Source: Symbiodinium natans (Eukaryota; Sar; Dinophyceae; Suessiales; Symbiodiniaceae). Taken from it: a stretch of 20,000 bases of DNA. The stretch spans positions 85,001-105,000 of the forward strand of contig CAJNDS010000317.1 in NCBI GenBank assembly GCA_905221605.1, given 5' to 3'. Below are positions 8,091-18,283 of the stretch, in pieces; within the stretch, counting starts at the first letter, position 1, and each line of letters starts with the position of its first letter. The translations under genes and the position numbers were made by a program. The notes under the pieces are model-generated. The model did no database searches. It was given only the letters and a program-made list of their open reading frames with translations, and was not told the origin of the DNA.

Positions 8091-9096
8091 TCCTATCACA
8101 TCCTCACATAGCGATTGGGTGTTGGAACAACAATCAGCAGCTTGCGCCTTTCAGGCACACTGATGGGAGTGTGGGCCTTATAGACCCCAAAGGACCCCAA
8201 GTCCTGAGGTTTAGGGTTTAGGATTTAGGGTTTAGGGTTTAGGGTCTAGTCTTCTTGGAGTTGAAGTATCAGGGCCAGGGATCCTAAAGTGGGTTTCTGC
8301 TCGTGCTGCCCCGATGGCCCCAGGATTGCCAAAAGGTAACAAGGACTCTGCGAAATACCCCTGTTAAGGCCAAGGCTTTCTGGCGGTTTGTGGCCTAGGC
8401 TCTTGGGCTCTACTTAGCAATAGGTATCAGCCGCAGGGATACATGTCATGTTCCAGTCTTTCCAGGCCTTCGACGCGCTCACGCCCGGTGGAGGCCTTGT
8501 GGCCCCTCGCCGGGGTTGCCTGTAAGGCGCAGGGATGAGTCTAGTGTGCAGGGTGTAATGAAGGATGATTGGATACGAAGAAGAGAAAGGGACACAACAG
8601 ACACACACAAGAGAAAAGGAAGCAAGCTAAAAGAGACAAGGAGCAATTTGCAAAGCAACTCTTCTGCAAGAGCAGGCGCAACATCGAACAACAGGTCCTG
8701 GAACCCTGAACCTTGCAAGCCCTAGCGGCAAAGGTTTAGGGTTTAGGGTTTAGGGGCCCAAATTTCGTGAAATTCATCCCGCACGTGTTTGTGAACTCTT
8801 TGCGCTGTTGTAGGGATAAGGGTTGCTGTATTGTGTTGGAGTTAATTCTGGCTCATGTGGGTTTCGGAAACGAGGCCTAAACCCTTGAAACCCTAGAACC
8901 CTAAAACCCTGGAGCGTGCCCTAGAACCCTGGAATCCCTGTAGAACCCTAAGCCCTAAACCTGAAGCTGCACCAGGATCTTTCAGAACTTCTTTTTGGAG
9001 AGATTCCTTCATTCACGCCTTATGTCAACTGGGTTCCCGGAGCGAAGATACCCCCAAGCCTTCCGAACGTCGTGTAGTTTACATTGTCATGAAGGG
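8091..9096. other. Non-coding DNA with short telomere-like islands
   Basis: Contains G-strand islands TTTAGGG at 8211-8247 (about five units) and 8734-8755 (three units), and loosely spaced AACCCTA units at 8876-8960. Short frames at 8414-8725 overlap on opposite strands and carry no motif. Nothing resembling a gene is supported. Confidence 0.6.
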
Positions 9097-9154
9097 TTTA
9101 GGGTTTCGGGTTTCGGGTTTAGGGTTTAGGGTTTAGGGTTTAGGGTTTAGGGTC
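9097..9154. repeat. G-strand telomere-like tract with TTTCGGG variants
   Basis: About eight heptamers, with two successive TTTCGGG variants at the 5' side and five canonical TTTAGGG units. A further short piece with the same TTTCGGG-TTTAGGG order lies at 9286-9307. The shared variant order suggests copying between the two. Confidence 0.85.
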
Positions 9155-9307
9155 TACGCTGTTGCATGACGGTCAAAGCCTGCAAAAGACCCAGGTCTTC
9201 AACAGTTTTGCGAATGACGATATGGACGGTCCCGAGTGGGCCGGGCTGGACAGTGTATACTTCCAGGTGCCCTTGGGGGATAGCTCAGGGTTTCGGGTTT
9301 AGGGTTC

Positions 9308-10012
9308 TGGAACCCATGGGAAAGGATCACGGGAATAGCAGGGAAGAGCAGAAAAGTATCAAGGGTAGGCAATTCATGAGCAGTAGCGGCAATCGAGAAA
9401 CAACCGCGAAGAGCATCACTGGGAAACTGGAACGACAACAGCAACAGTAACATGCCCAGATGTGTCTTTCGGTCTGACGCCTAGGGCCGTAGGGCTGAGA
9501 CAAGACTTGTTTACAAAAGAAGGTGGGAGATACTGCTACATTACTTTGTATATATTGCTATATGATTATAGTTGTGTATACTTTTATCCTTATATTATAC
9601 TCCTAGAATATTACATTCCTCTGAGACATTTTGCAAGAAGGTAGGGTGGGGGGAAAGTGAGATGTCTCGACTGTAAGATTTTTGAAGCCTGAGCAATGAC
9701 ACCTCAGAGCTGGCCTACAAGGTTGCAGAACACGATTTGCCGAAGGGTGCACTTGAAAGACGGTGTACTATGTTAATCCCTTCCCCCTTTATACTGAGCC
9801 CCGCCCTAATTTTAACTATGATTGTTCCCGCCCGCCACACAGCCCAATACAAAACCTGCTTGAGAATTAGAGGAGGGTTGAGGGCCTCCGCCCTTGAGAT
9901 GAGCCTTAGGGTTGAGGGGTTGAGGCTCAGAGGATTGTCCAAATCTAGGGCTCAAGGTCTTGGGGTTTAGGTCCCCCCTAACTCATGAGGCGAAGTTTAG
10001 AATTGCGGGGGC
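9308..10012. other. Unannotated sequence with AT-rich patch
   Basis: About 9540-9620 is AT-rich, with TATATATTG, TATACTTTTATCC and TATTATACTCC pieces resembling the patch at 2849-3120. Frames at 9166-9450 and 9737-9970 have opposite-strand competitors and no motif. Weak GGGTTGAGG units occur near 9875-9925. Confidence 0.5.

Positions 10013-10041
<29 letters not shown>
10013..10041. repeat. Poly-G run, 29 bases
   Basis: 29 consecutive G, preceded by GGGGGC (10007-10012). Potential G-quadruplex former and a likely assembly or sequencing weak point. Confidence 0.9.
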
Positions 10042-10044
<3 letters not shown>

Positions 10045-11778
10045 GTATTAGGGGCAAGGGATTACTTCTGTTAAGCTAAGTTGGGTACTGGATTCATGCG
10101 GTTACGATCATATATTCCGACTACGCATGGGGCGGCAGGGTTTGATTAACCATGCCCCGTGTCGCATGTTTGACTGCTGCCTTTTTGACTGCCGCGACAA
10201 ACCCTAAACCCTAAACCCTAAGACTATGAGCCCATGCAGCCGATGAAGAGTCCCTTCACACGGGCCTCGATCAAAATCGCGAAGCCCTAAACCTTGGTAG
10301 GGCACACCCGCGCGCCCGAAGTGCTGAACGTCTGCCATTTAGGGAACTACAGAAGGTTTTTGGGCTTCTCGTGAAACAGACAGGCTCTTGAATCTAGTCT
10401 TTTTGATTACCAGAAGACAGCTGAAAAACAAAACCTGAAAAGTATGCTCTTTTGCTGGGCTCCAAAGCCGTATGGGAAAATGTTCCGGTCGATCATGAGC
10501 TGGTTCCTGGGGCCCTGAGCGGGTGAACCTCTTAACGGAGGCTACAACTTTGCCGTGCGGCTATAGCCTGAAGATGCCTGCAGCACCTTATTGGGTCTAC
10601 TTCTCAGGGTGAAGATTCTGCCAGTTCGAGTACTTGTACGAAGTGCGCCCAAAAGGATTCTGGAAGAACACACACTTCAGGGTTTAGGCTTTTAGGGTTT
10701 ATGGGGCTTAGGGTTTACAAGGTTAACGGTGTCGGGTTTAGACGCAGTCAAGGCTCCTAGAAGCTGGACTTTCGAGGGACTGGCAGCTCTTCCAAGCGTG
10801 AGGCTGTTCCCGTGACCTCGGGGGGCTACATCTGGTCCATGGCTCAGGCAGGCAATATCACTCCATCGTTAGCGTCGTTATCTTGAAGCGACCAGGTCTG
10901 ATCACTGTTACTGTTTGCCTGCACCATTGTCAGTACTACTGTGATTATTGGAAGGGCTTTTTGGTAGTTTAGGCCAACATTTCCGACTTATTCTGGTGCG
11001 AGCTTGCGTTAGCTATGCACGGGCTTCTTGAGGGTTTTGTGCAAGAGTTTGGGTTGCAGGTTTTTTGTCTTACAATCGCTGATGCTAGTCCCGGCCATCC
11101 TCGAAGAAGTCACGTGTGAAGTCAGGTTGTTGTGCTTGTTTCTGGAGAGTGTAATGTGTCCTTCTCTTCAGGAAGAAGTGATGAGCAGATAAGTGGGGTC
11201 CCTTTCCCCCCGAAGCACAAGCTGAAAGCCTCGGGCCCCAAAAAGTCTGAGCCAAAAGGAAAGGTTTTCGAGGACCCGTTGCCTGAAATGCTCCTCCTGC
11301 GCTTGCATTTTCTTCGGTTTCTTCGGCTTCTTTGGCCCAACGCCTTGAACCTTGCTGTCAACCCTAAAGCCCTCAAAACCGTGGATCCTAGGCCTTCCCT
11401 AAATTACCAAAGGCCCTAAACTTCATTGAAACAGGTGGAGGGCTTCTTACGAGAGGTCGGCTGCGAGGCTGCATTCCTCTGGAGGTACTGCTTGAGCTGT
11501 CTCACAGGGTCAATGTAGATGCATGGGCAACGTGTAATGCATATGATGAGTTGCCACCATAGAAACCGTCCCAGCAGTGAATCACGCAGATTGCCGAATA
11601 GTAAAGTACATATATAGGGAGCGTTTGACACATACATGTTCAATCAGCTTTAAAGGTAGAAGAAGTAGACCCGCAAGGGGTGTGGGAGGGGCCTGGTCAA
11701 TGGCAGTAGCATCCACATAACAGCAGACATGGTTTTTCCAACAGGAGTTCCCTGTTCCCTGTAGCTCCTTAGATGGCC
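10042..11778. other. Long non-coding stretch
   Basis: Short C-strand island at 10198-10221 (three CCCTAAA units) and a degenerate G-strand stretch at 10678-10740. The paired frames at 11122-11419 lie on opposite strands and include a CTTCGG/CTTCTT-rich patch (11308-11335), which explains the Leu/Arg-rich translation. No gene, RNA or transposon signature seen. Confidence 0.55.
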
Positions 11779-11857
11779 TAAACCCCCCTAAACCCCTTAA
11801 ACGTAAACCCTAAACCCCAAACCCCAAACCCTTTCGCCCTGAAACCCTAAACCCTGT
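11779..11857. repeat. Degenerate CCCTAAA tract upstream of second element
   Basis: Irregular AAACCC units with variable C count (CCCTAAACCCC, AACCCC) over about 80 bp, directly upstream of the decayed element at 11882. It may be the left insertion flank. Confidence 0.75.
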
Positions 11858-11883
11858 AGAAATATTCCCTGTCTTAAGAACTT

Positions 11884-13170
11884 CCAGTCGTGGAATCCGG
11901 CCGCGGTTCCCCTCTATGTGAAGAAACAGATTTGGTCTCAAGTGGCGAACCGTACGCCCCGTCCGGGTTATATCGGAGAGCACCCTTTTCTCTTACCACC
12001 CTTCCAGTACGTACTTTCCACGGGGTGGACCTGGACCTAGACCGGAAGAGTTCCGTGAACCCTCAAGGCCGGCGTGCCGTCATAGCGCCAAGCGTGCGAG
12101 GTCCGCCGAGAAGGAGACAATCCGGATGAAGAGGAATTCCGTGCTAATCCTGACTATGACGATGTCCAGCCCCCATCCAGGGTGTGGCGTCAGCTTCCAT
12201 CGCTGTCGTTCAAGTGTCGGGGCGAACATATTGCATGGGGCAGGAGAGTCCTCTAGGACCACATGCCGCAGCGGACCATAGAAGCCGTGAGGGACGCGTT
12301 GATTCCCAAGTTAGGGGACCCAGCGCATGGACAAACTCGGGGATGTTCCAGGAAGAAGGAAACTTTGATTACAGGGCACACAATCTTAAGGTGACCCTTC
12401 ATACCGGGACAAATAATCCCGAGGTCCGACCGTGCGGCAAGCGCAGCGCGGCCTAGGCCGCGTCTTCACCCGCGAAGCCGCGGTGAAACCTGCGTACAGA
12501 CAGGCTTCCGCCCAGACTGCCTTGCTGATGAGCTTGGTGCAGCCCAGGGAGTACTACCAGGCCCCATCGATGATTTTCCAGCCATGGGTATAAGTCCCTT
12601 GGAGTTGCCCCGTCGAACCCGAGTCACACGTGGCTGTCCGAGATGTTCCTGAGCTACTTATGCCGTCGCAGGTACAGCCAGACTTATGCGGGGCATCGCT
12701 TTCGGCGCCCTCCATCGATGAGGAGTTCACATCAACGTAATCGCGCGACACAGACTAAAGTCGTCGCCTTCTACCGATAGAACACGACGTCGCAAGAGAA
12801 GCCGACCTCGCCGCAGCACGAAGCAGAGGCAAGATAAGACGGGCGACGTCGTCGCTGACGTCAATACCGAACGGGATATTAGCCCTTAACCATTTGCTCA
12901 ACGAAGGATTCCAGGTAAACGAACTGCGATGTGACAATCCATGTGAGATGAGTCCTTCTTTATCACAGGCTGGTATGGTCATTGCACCATGGAAGTCCAA
13001 TCAACTTTACACTCTCAGCTCCGGGCGCGTACTCAGTTGTATTGATGGCTATGGGCCTATTCCTTTAAGTTGCAATGGATTGAGCCCGGCGCATAGACTC
13101 CGCACGCACACCAGTCATTGCGCGGCGACTATTCATCTTTTTGTTTCCGTCAGTTCCCACACGTCTCGTA
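11884..13170 (+). pseudogene. Decayed internal coding region of second element
   Basis: Frame-switching coding-like text. One early frame (11890-12050) reads VPLYVKKQIWSQVANRTPRP. From 12122, frame 2 reads NPDEEEFRANPDYDDVQPPS, then RVWRQLPSLSFKCRGEHIAW, with stops at 12254, about 12392 and about 12648. A very basic stretch, TRRRKRSRPRRSTKQRQ, lies near 12780-12832. Coding then moves to the frame of 12894-13175 (EGFQVNELRCDNPCEMSPSL). I recognise no protease, integrase, RT or RNase H motif, so assignment to gag or pol is open. The position before a polypurine tract and LTR argues for retroelement origin. Confidence 0.4.
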
Positions 13171-13181
13171 GATAAGACGGG
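13171..13181 (+). promoter_or_regulatory. Polypurine tract of second element
   Basis: GATAAGACGGG, identical to the 11 bases immediately before the 3' LTR at 7760 and directly followed by TG of the LTR at 13182. Confidence 0.7.
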
Positions 13182-13366
13182 TGACATAGTCCTTGTCTTA
13201 AGATCTGTGTTCTGTACAGCCGAGTCCGTGTGAGTAACTGAGACTTCGTGTTAGATTGTTTCATACCTCTACCCCCTTGAAATAGGGAACACTTACCACA
13301 GGCGTCTTGAGCACAACGTGCAGGGCTAAAGTAGGCTGCGCACTGGACCGCACAAACCCAGCCTCA
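13182..13366 (+). repeat. LTR of second element (related family)
   Basis: 185 bp, TG...CA, bounded by the shared polypurine tract on the left and AAAACCCTAAAA on the right. Most of it does not align with the LTR at 7760. However, TGTACAGCCGAG is exact and sits at the same offset (31 bases from the TG). A CCCT-TGAAAT-AGGG mini-hairpin falls at the same place (offset about 90-107) as in the first family. This indicates a common ancestor with strong constraint on two blocks. Confidence 0.7.
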
Positions 13367-13367
13367 A

Positions 13368-13716
13368 AACCCTAAAACTTCAACCCTCAGTTCTTCAGAC
13401 TTACGGGCTCTCCGAGCGCTCTCGCCGTACTGCTTCCCCCTCTCTGTCCCAGGCTTCGAAGCGCCCGCCCGCACCAATTGCAACCTCTGGACTCCACACG
13501 CGGTGCTCGAGGCCAGAGTAATTGGGGCGACTTCGGTTCCATGAAACCTGAAATCCTACAACAACCCTAGAACCCTTCAAGCCCTACAGCTTGCACCTCG
13601 TAAACTTCTTAAACCCCCTACAGCTTGCACCTCGTACACTTTTTAAACCCCCGTAGCCTTGACCAGCCTTCGCCGCACGCAAGGCCGGAAATCCCTAAAC
13701 TGGGACCCAGATGACA
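13368..13716. other. Weak telomere-like units and a 34-bp tandem duplication
   Basis: Scattered AACCCTA units at 13368-13394 and 13547-13580. A two-copy direct repeat of period 34 (CAGCTTGCACCTCGTA at 13587 and 13621) spans about 13585-13652. No gene seen. Confidence 0.7.
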
Positions 13717-13826
13717 CCCTAAACCCTAAACCCTAAACCCTAAACCCTAAACCCTAAACCCTAAACCCTAAACCCTAAACCCTAAACCCTAAACCCTAAA
13801 CCCTAAACCCTATGAACCCTAAACCC
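13717..13826. repeat. Perfect interstitial CCCTAAA tract
   Basis: 96 bp of uninterrupted CCCTAAA (13717-13812, almost 14 units) followed by two units with one variant (TATGAACCCTAAACCC). It is the longest perfect heptamer run in the window. Confidence 0.95.
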
Positions 13827-15258
13827 GACAGGTCTTCAAGCCGTCCCAGTGCCTTGATTCTGGAAGTTGTCGGGCTACCTGAATCCAAGGACTGGTGGTT
13901 CGAAGGATCCATGATCTAAGGGTTCCTAAAGAACCCTGCTGCTAAAGAGCTCGTCGTCTTGAGCTTTTGAGGTGTGGTGGCAGGCGTAAATGTCACAAAT
14001 GGTAAGGATTGTGTTATTGTAGCTTAAATGGTCCCCAAACCCTTAGAAGGATCTAGAAACCGCAGAGGGCCGGAAATGTAGCCGCGCAGCATTTTCGGCA
14101 TCGTGAAATCATCATCAGGCTATGTAGTAGTAGCCATATAGTACTCTGGGCTTACTTACAGGGCCCCACGTGCTGTATAATATTTATTTGGGCCCTATAA
14201 GTAGTAACTTTGAGGCCCAAGTATTTGCTGTATATGTACATGGACGGTTTGGGGGGAGAACTACTATTTTTTTTCGGGAATTGTTGTGCCCGAGTATCTA
14301 GCAGTTTGTATGTGCTGCAAGGCACTATTCCCTCAGAATCCGTTTAGGCCACTATGTCGTTCCTTGAGGATGTTTGTACCGTCCCTATTCAAATATTGTT
14401 ATTGCTGTTACAGCTGCTGCTCTCGTTATTGTTGTTCTGATTATTATTACTTGCTGTAGTTATCGCCACTACTTTGTCATTTTTGGACCCTTAAGTTTGA
14501 GGTTGTTGTTTATTGTTATTGTATATCGGGTATCTTGTGGAAGTCTACGGGGGTTGGTACCAGACGATCCCATCGTAGATCCGAGCTCCAGGACCTGCGC
14601 CCGGATCGAAATTGTGTTTCAGGGCTGCAACTGACCAGGCCTGACAACGTGCGAGGGTTCCACCCAGGGTCTGTTGAGCTACACGGTTCCAGCCTGCACA
14701 CAAAAATGATTTGGCATAGCTTGCGCGCAGCGCGTCAGCCGGGTTCCGCATTTTCCGTCTTCTAGCCCGCTGATGCTTGGCTCGCTCGACATAGTTGATG
14801 TCTTCGTTTGGCTTCCGGCAACTGCAGGCGACATAGGAGAGCCCTGCACCTGTGCGAGTTGAGGACAGGCTGACGAATCTTGAATGTTGTTGCAGTACTA
14901 TGGTTTAGCCATATGAGGATTTGCAGGTGTGCCTCACTGCTGCAAAGACGAAAAAGCCGCTCACGTCTCTTGACGTACTCGGAGGTCTGTTACTGCTAGA
15001 ACGCAATCATCATGCTGGCCGCCGTAGCCCGACAAGAAGTCCTTCACAGTTAAGCCCGAACCGTCAGTTTTAAACCCGAAACCCCAAACCCTACATTGCA
15101 CCCTCAAGACCTTAAAGCCCTGCAATTGTAGGGATGTCACAACTCTTATCCCCTTTCTAGTCGGCGGACCCCAGTACCGGGGCTCACCCGACAGTGCCCC
15201 AGACCCGAAAACCAAACAGGTGTGCCAACCCAAAACCCCCATACGGCTTCATTGTTTC
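13827..15258. other. Unannotated sequence
   Basis: Includes small TAGTA/CCATATAG palindromes near 14118-14160 and a T-rich GTT/ATT-trinucleotide stretch at 14390-14530. The 86-codon frame over the latter (14374-14634) looks membrane-like only because of this bias. Two to three overlapping frames at 14516-14765 on both strands have no motif. Degenerate telomere-like units occur at 15068-15095. No gene is supported. Confidence 0.5.
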
Positions 15259-15366
15259 AGGGTTTGGGGTTTTGGGGTTTTAGTGTCTCAGGTTTCGGGT
15301 TTTAGGGCTTCAGGGCTTGAGGTTGAGGGTTTAGGGTTTGGGTTGGGAGTTTAGTGTTTTTGGGTT
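15259..15366. repeat. Degenerate G-strand telomere-like tract
   Basis: About 110 bp of GGGTTT, TTTTGGGG, TTTCGGG and TTTAGGG units with irregular spacing. Confidence 0.75.
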
Positions 15367-15573
15367 TGGTTGCACATTCGTCCCCTCTCTCCCCAGTTTT
15401 CGCAAGTGAAAACAAGGTGTCGTCGGCTTTGTCTACAAGAAAGCACTTTCACAGACAATGCTTACACGGCTGGGAGGGTGGGCGAATTTTGACTATGGGG
15501 GATGTGATTGCCCAGGTTGCGACTGACAGCCTCCCTGCATGGTGTTACTGAGAGACTCCTCTCTCGCACTGTG

Positions 15574-15668
15574 CCCCCCCCCCCCCCCCCCGAGCTCGTT
15601 TGCCAACTTCTCCGAAACTGTGGACCCCGACACCTTGTCTTCCAGGGAGGATATGGGGGGGGGGGGGG
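15574..15668. repeat. Facing C18 and G14 homopolymer runs
   Basis: 18 C at 15574-15591 and 14 G at 15655-15668, separated by 63 bases of ordinary sequence. Complementary on one strand, they could pair as a 14-bp G/C stem. Confidence 0.85.
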
Positions 15669-15739
15669 AATTGTAAAAAGGCTGTTTGGGGCTCAGGCTG
15701 GGGCTTGTATCAGGGCGGGTTCTGGGGACAGTATCATAT

Positions 15740-15905
15740 CATATTCCCCCCCTCATTCACTCCATAATCTCGTCTCCTGCTTCGTTACCATCATCATCTT
15801 CACCTCTTTCATTATCATTGTTTTGTCCCCTTCATTCATTCTCTCCTTTACCGCATCATCATCATCGTCGCCTTCTTCGTTTTCCATAACCATTTTCATT
15901 TAAGT
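15740..15905. repeat. Pyrimidine-rich simple sequence (CAT/TTC trinucleotides)
   Basis: Repeated TTCATT, CATCATCAT and TCTTCACC-type units on the plus strand with few G. The overlapping Ser/Ile/Phe-rich frames are artefacts of this composition. Confidence 0.7.
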
Positions 15906-16173
15906 AGTTCTTCACCCTCTTTTTTCATTATAATAAACCACCCTCTCATTCATTCTAAAATTCATAATATCCCCACATTGCCGCGGCGACATTGTCATTT
16001 GGTGGAAGTGCGAACAAGGCAAGTCTGCTTCTGTGACCTTGTGTCCCATCGCACCAAGAGTCAGGATGTATTTCCCCTAGATCAGCTAGCCGCAGAGCCG
16101 GATTTTTCTTTGCAGTGGGCTGCGTCTTCTCTGTGCTTGATGATTTGCTCACAGGGCAGACGCACAGAGCAGC

Positions 16174-17061
16174 TTGCGTTTTGATCGCATCCTTTGTCAT
16201 CAAGAATTCCCGCAGCCTACTGTTGACCGTCCTCCTTGCCCTTGGGATCTCGCCCCTCCTTCAAAACCTGGGGTTCTTACCAGCTGCCATATCCTTGGCG
16301 GCTTGGTGGCCGGGTTGTGCGTGGCAAGCTCCCCCACGAGATGCGTGCCTGCGCGTCATAGGGGTATTCTTACAGGCCATGGGCTTACGTTGGCTTCTTT
16401 TACTTCCGATGGCATCCACAAAAAAGCTTCGTACCGAATTTTTGCTATGCCCGAGTTACTTGGCCTGACTTCTGGTCCACATTACGAAAAGACTGAGGAG
16501 TCTGTGGATAACGTAGCACATGATACGTACGATGGCTTGCGCAGCTTTAGTATCATGTTTGATGGTTATGGAGCACCAGTTTTCAACGTACTTGTCGCCA
16601 TTTAACTTAAACACGCAGCGTCTCATTCCAGTAGCAGCATAAGTGGTGCCAGTACGACACAGGAATCAAAGGATTACATTCTTCGCGGAGCTGCCATAAA
16701 CCTTCCTCCGTATTGTTTGGCTCATGTTGGCTCTACAAACACAAGTTTAGGCGATGGACTCACACGGAGTGTGACAGCTCTAAACACTGTGGTGCAGAGG
16801 TCGAGCGGCGCCATTTAGATTCTTGCACCTATCAGCAGAGCTCTCACTGTTTTCTATCCAGCCATGGTGAAGTTGGAAAGCTCTTGTGACAAGTATCCTC
16901 GCGTTCTTGAGCGGATTCTCTCGGATGCAGATGTTGAGCAAACGGATCGGATTATGAGGGGTCGGGGGGGAGGCAGCGGTATGAATGGAGAGTGGATAGG
17001 GTGCAATCTCTTTCGGGCTTTAGGGAATGTAGGAGTCTTTGTCTTCGGCGGCCGTTCGTAG
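16174..17061 (+). pseudogene. Decayed protein-coding region, possible transposase relic
   Basis: A single plus-strand frame stays open for about 296 codons with only two internal stops (TAA 16603-16605 and TAG 16816-16818), far fewer than chance expects, and the translation is well mixed. Segments: SYRIFAMPELLGLTSGPHYE, SFSIMFDGYGAPVFNVLVAI (just before the first stop), SKDYILRGAAINLPPYCLAH (Cys 16714, His 16723), then YPAMVKLESSCDKYPRVLER and ILSDADVEQTDRIMRG. The order of a FDG-(W/Y) core with NxLV, then a C-x2-H motif, loosely recalls hAT/DUF659-type transposases, but key motifs are incomplete, so this is only a suggestion. The stops could be mutations, or could lie within or at the edges of unrecognised introns. 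No upstream start can be fixed, no terminal inverted repeats were seen, and the last 35 codons after GRGGG may be read-through. Confidence 0.4.
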
Positions 17062-18283
17062 AAACCATGTTGCAGGTCGTACTTAACCGGAGAACTAGTG
17101 GACTGACAAGAGGTAAGTCTTAGCTATGGGCATGACGAGCTGCTTCAAAGTTACCCGAGTTGCTCGCATTCTTATGGCGAAGCTCTAATGCCTGAACCTG
17201 CTCTTTATCGTTCTGCCTGGTGTTGAGCAAAGGCACTTCAAGCACCTCTTCGCAGAGCTTACTGAAAAGGAGAGAAAGGGGAATTCATTGGCAACCAGAG
17301 GTTTTTGGAAAATTCTGAGGCTCAGAGTTCGGGTTTAGAGTAGAAGAAAGTTTTGGGGATGATGTAGGCTTAATTTGATACCGGGTTTTAGGATTTCTTC
17401 TTTCTCCGATAAGGAACCTGTGGTATGGGGAAGCCAGCCACAGGAAGACAAAGGCACGAGGCTCCACCTGGGATCGGCCTAAACTTGCAAGTGCGGTTTA
17501 GGGTTGAGGGTTTGGGGTCTTATTCTCAGCAATTCTAAACCGTAAACCCTGCCTTCTCTCCACCTTGGAGTCTTCAGTCTCGATTACAAGTAGTTCCCAC
17601 GCAGTAAGATCGTTCCCACGCAGTAAGATCCTCCCGTCCCCAGATGATCCCTGTCTGCTGTGTGCCCCCTGCCTAGAAGTGTCAAGGTTTGGTCTTCACT
17701 TCACTTTCTATCCTAACCTTCTTGCAGGGTTTAAGGGTCCGGGGTTGGGGGGTTGGGTGGTTTTCTTGAGCCTCCTGAACAGACCCTAAAAAGCGCACAT
17801 TGGTGAGATATATGTTGATGTAAACATCCCCACAGAACCTGTTCACAAGGATCCTTGCAGTACTTCGCAGACTGAGGGTCCCAACGATTGATTCGGTTGA
17901 AGTATGCTTCGTGTTGTACTTCTGACTGAACCCAGGTTGTTGCAGCTTAGTGGAAGGGATTAGTCTGGTGATACCATGCGGAATTTGCACTTAACTCTCA
18001 ATCTTTAGCACGTTCATACTATGTTTATCTAACCCTCTGGCAGACTATGTTATCGAACCCTTTGGCTGCTACCTGACCCTGCTGTTGCTGCCGGTGCTTG
18101 CGCAGTTCGTAGTCGCACACAACAGAAGTGCTACCAGTTCTGTTTGTTTTATCATGGTGTGCTTCTGAAGGGGTACCCTTTTTGGGGCTCCTAGAATAAG
18201 GGTTCGACTGTTTTTGGGGAGGGTATACTAAGGGTGCCCCTTATTGGGAATACCCATGTGTGTGTTTGTGTGTTGTGAAAGGT
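17062..18283. other. Unannotated sequence
   Basis: Contains a two-copy 19-bp direct repeat, GTTCCCACGCAGTAAGATC, at 17593-17611 and 17612-17630, and short G-strand telomere-like units at 17498-17520. Frames at 17565-17789 (plus) and 17682-17990 (minus) overlap and lack motifs. No gene seen. Confidence 0.55.

Larger units (their letters stand above)
11882..13366 (+). mobile_element. 3' portion of a second LTR retrotransposon (5' end not found)
   Basis: Ends in an LTR (13182-13366) preceded by GATAAGACGGG, exactly as in the element at 4981. No matching 5' LTR was seen upstream in the window, so the element is 5'-truncated, recombined or beyond recognition. The interior is free of telomere-like DNA from about 11882 to 13170 and has a coding-like but broken composition. 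It abuts CCCTAAA-like DNA on both sides (11779-11857 and 13368-13394). Related to, but well diverged from, the first element. Confidence 0.6.

Noticed and set aside
11858-11890. 5' LTR remnant of the second element
   Set aside because: Only about a dozen bases (CCCTGTCTTAAGA) resemble the LTR at 13182, which is too short to separate from chance.
12844-13030. Another LTR starting after the motif at 12831
   Set aside because: It begins CG rather than TG, lacks the TGTACAGCCGAG block at offset 31, and no end with the family signature follows.
13652-13672. CCGTAGCC followed by TTGACC, resembling the start of the dinoflagellate spliced leader
   Set aside because: Only the first eight bases match the known leader; the TTTTGGCTCAAG part and a splice donor are missing.
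14374-14634. 86-codon frame that looks like a small membrane protein
   Set aside because: The hydrophobic residues come from a GTT/ATT-rich simple stretch, and there is no support beyond composition.
15508-15903. 131-codon plus frame
   Set aside because: It runs through C18, G14 and CAT/TTC simple sequence, giving Pro, Gly and Ser/Ile runs typical of repeat read-through.
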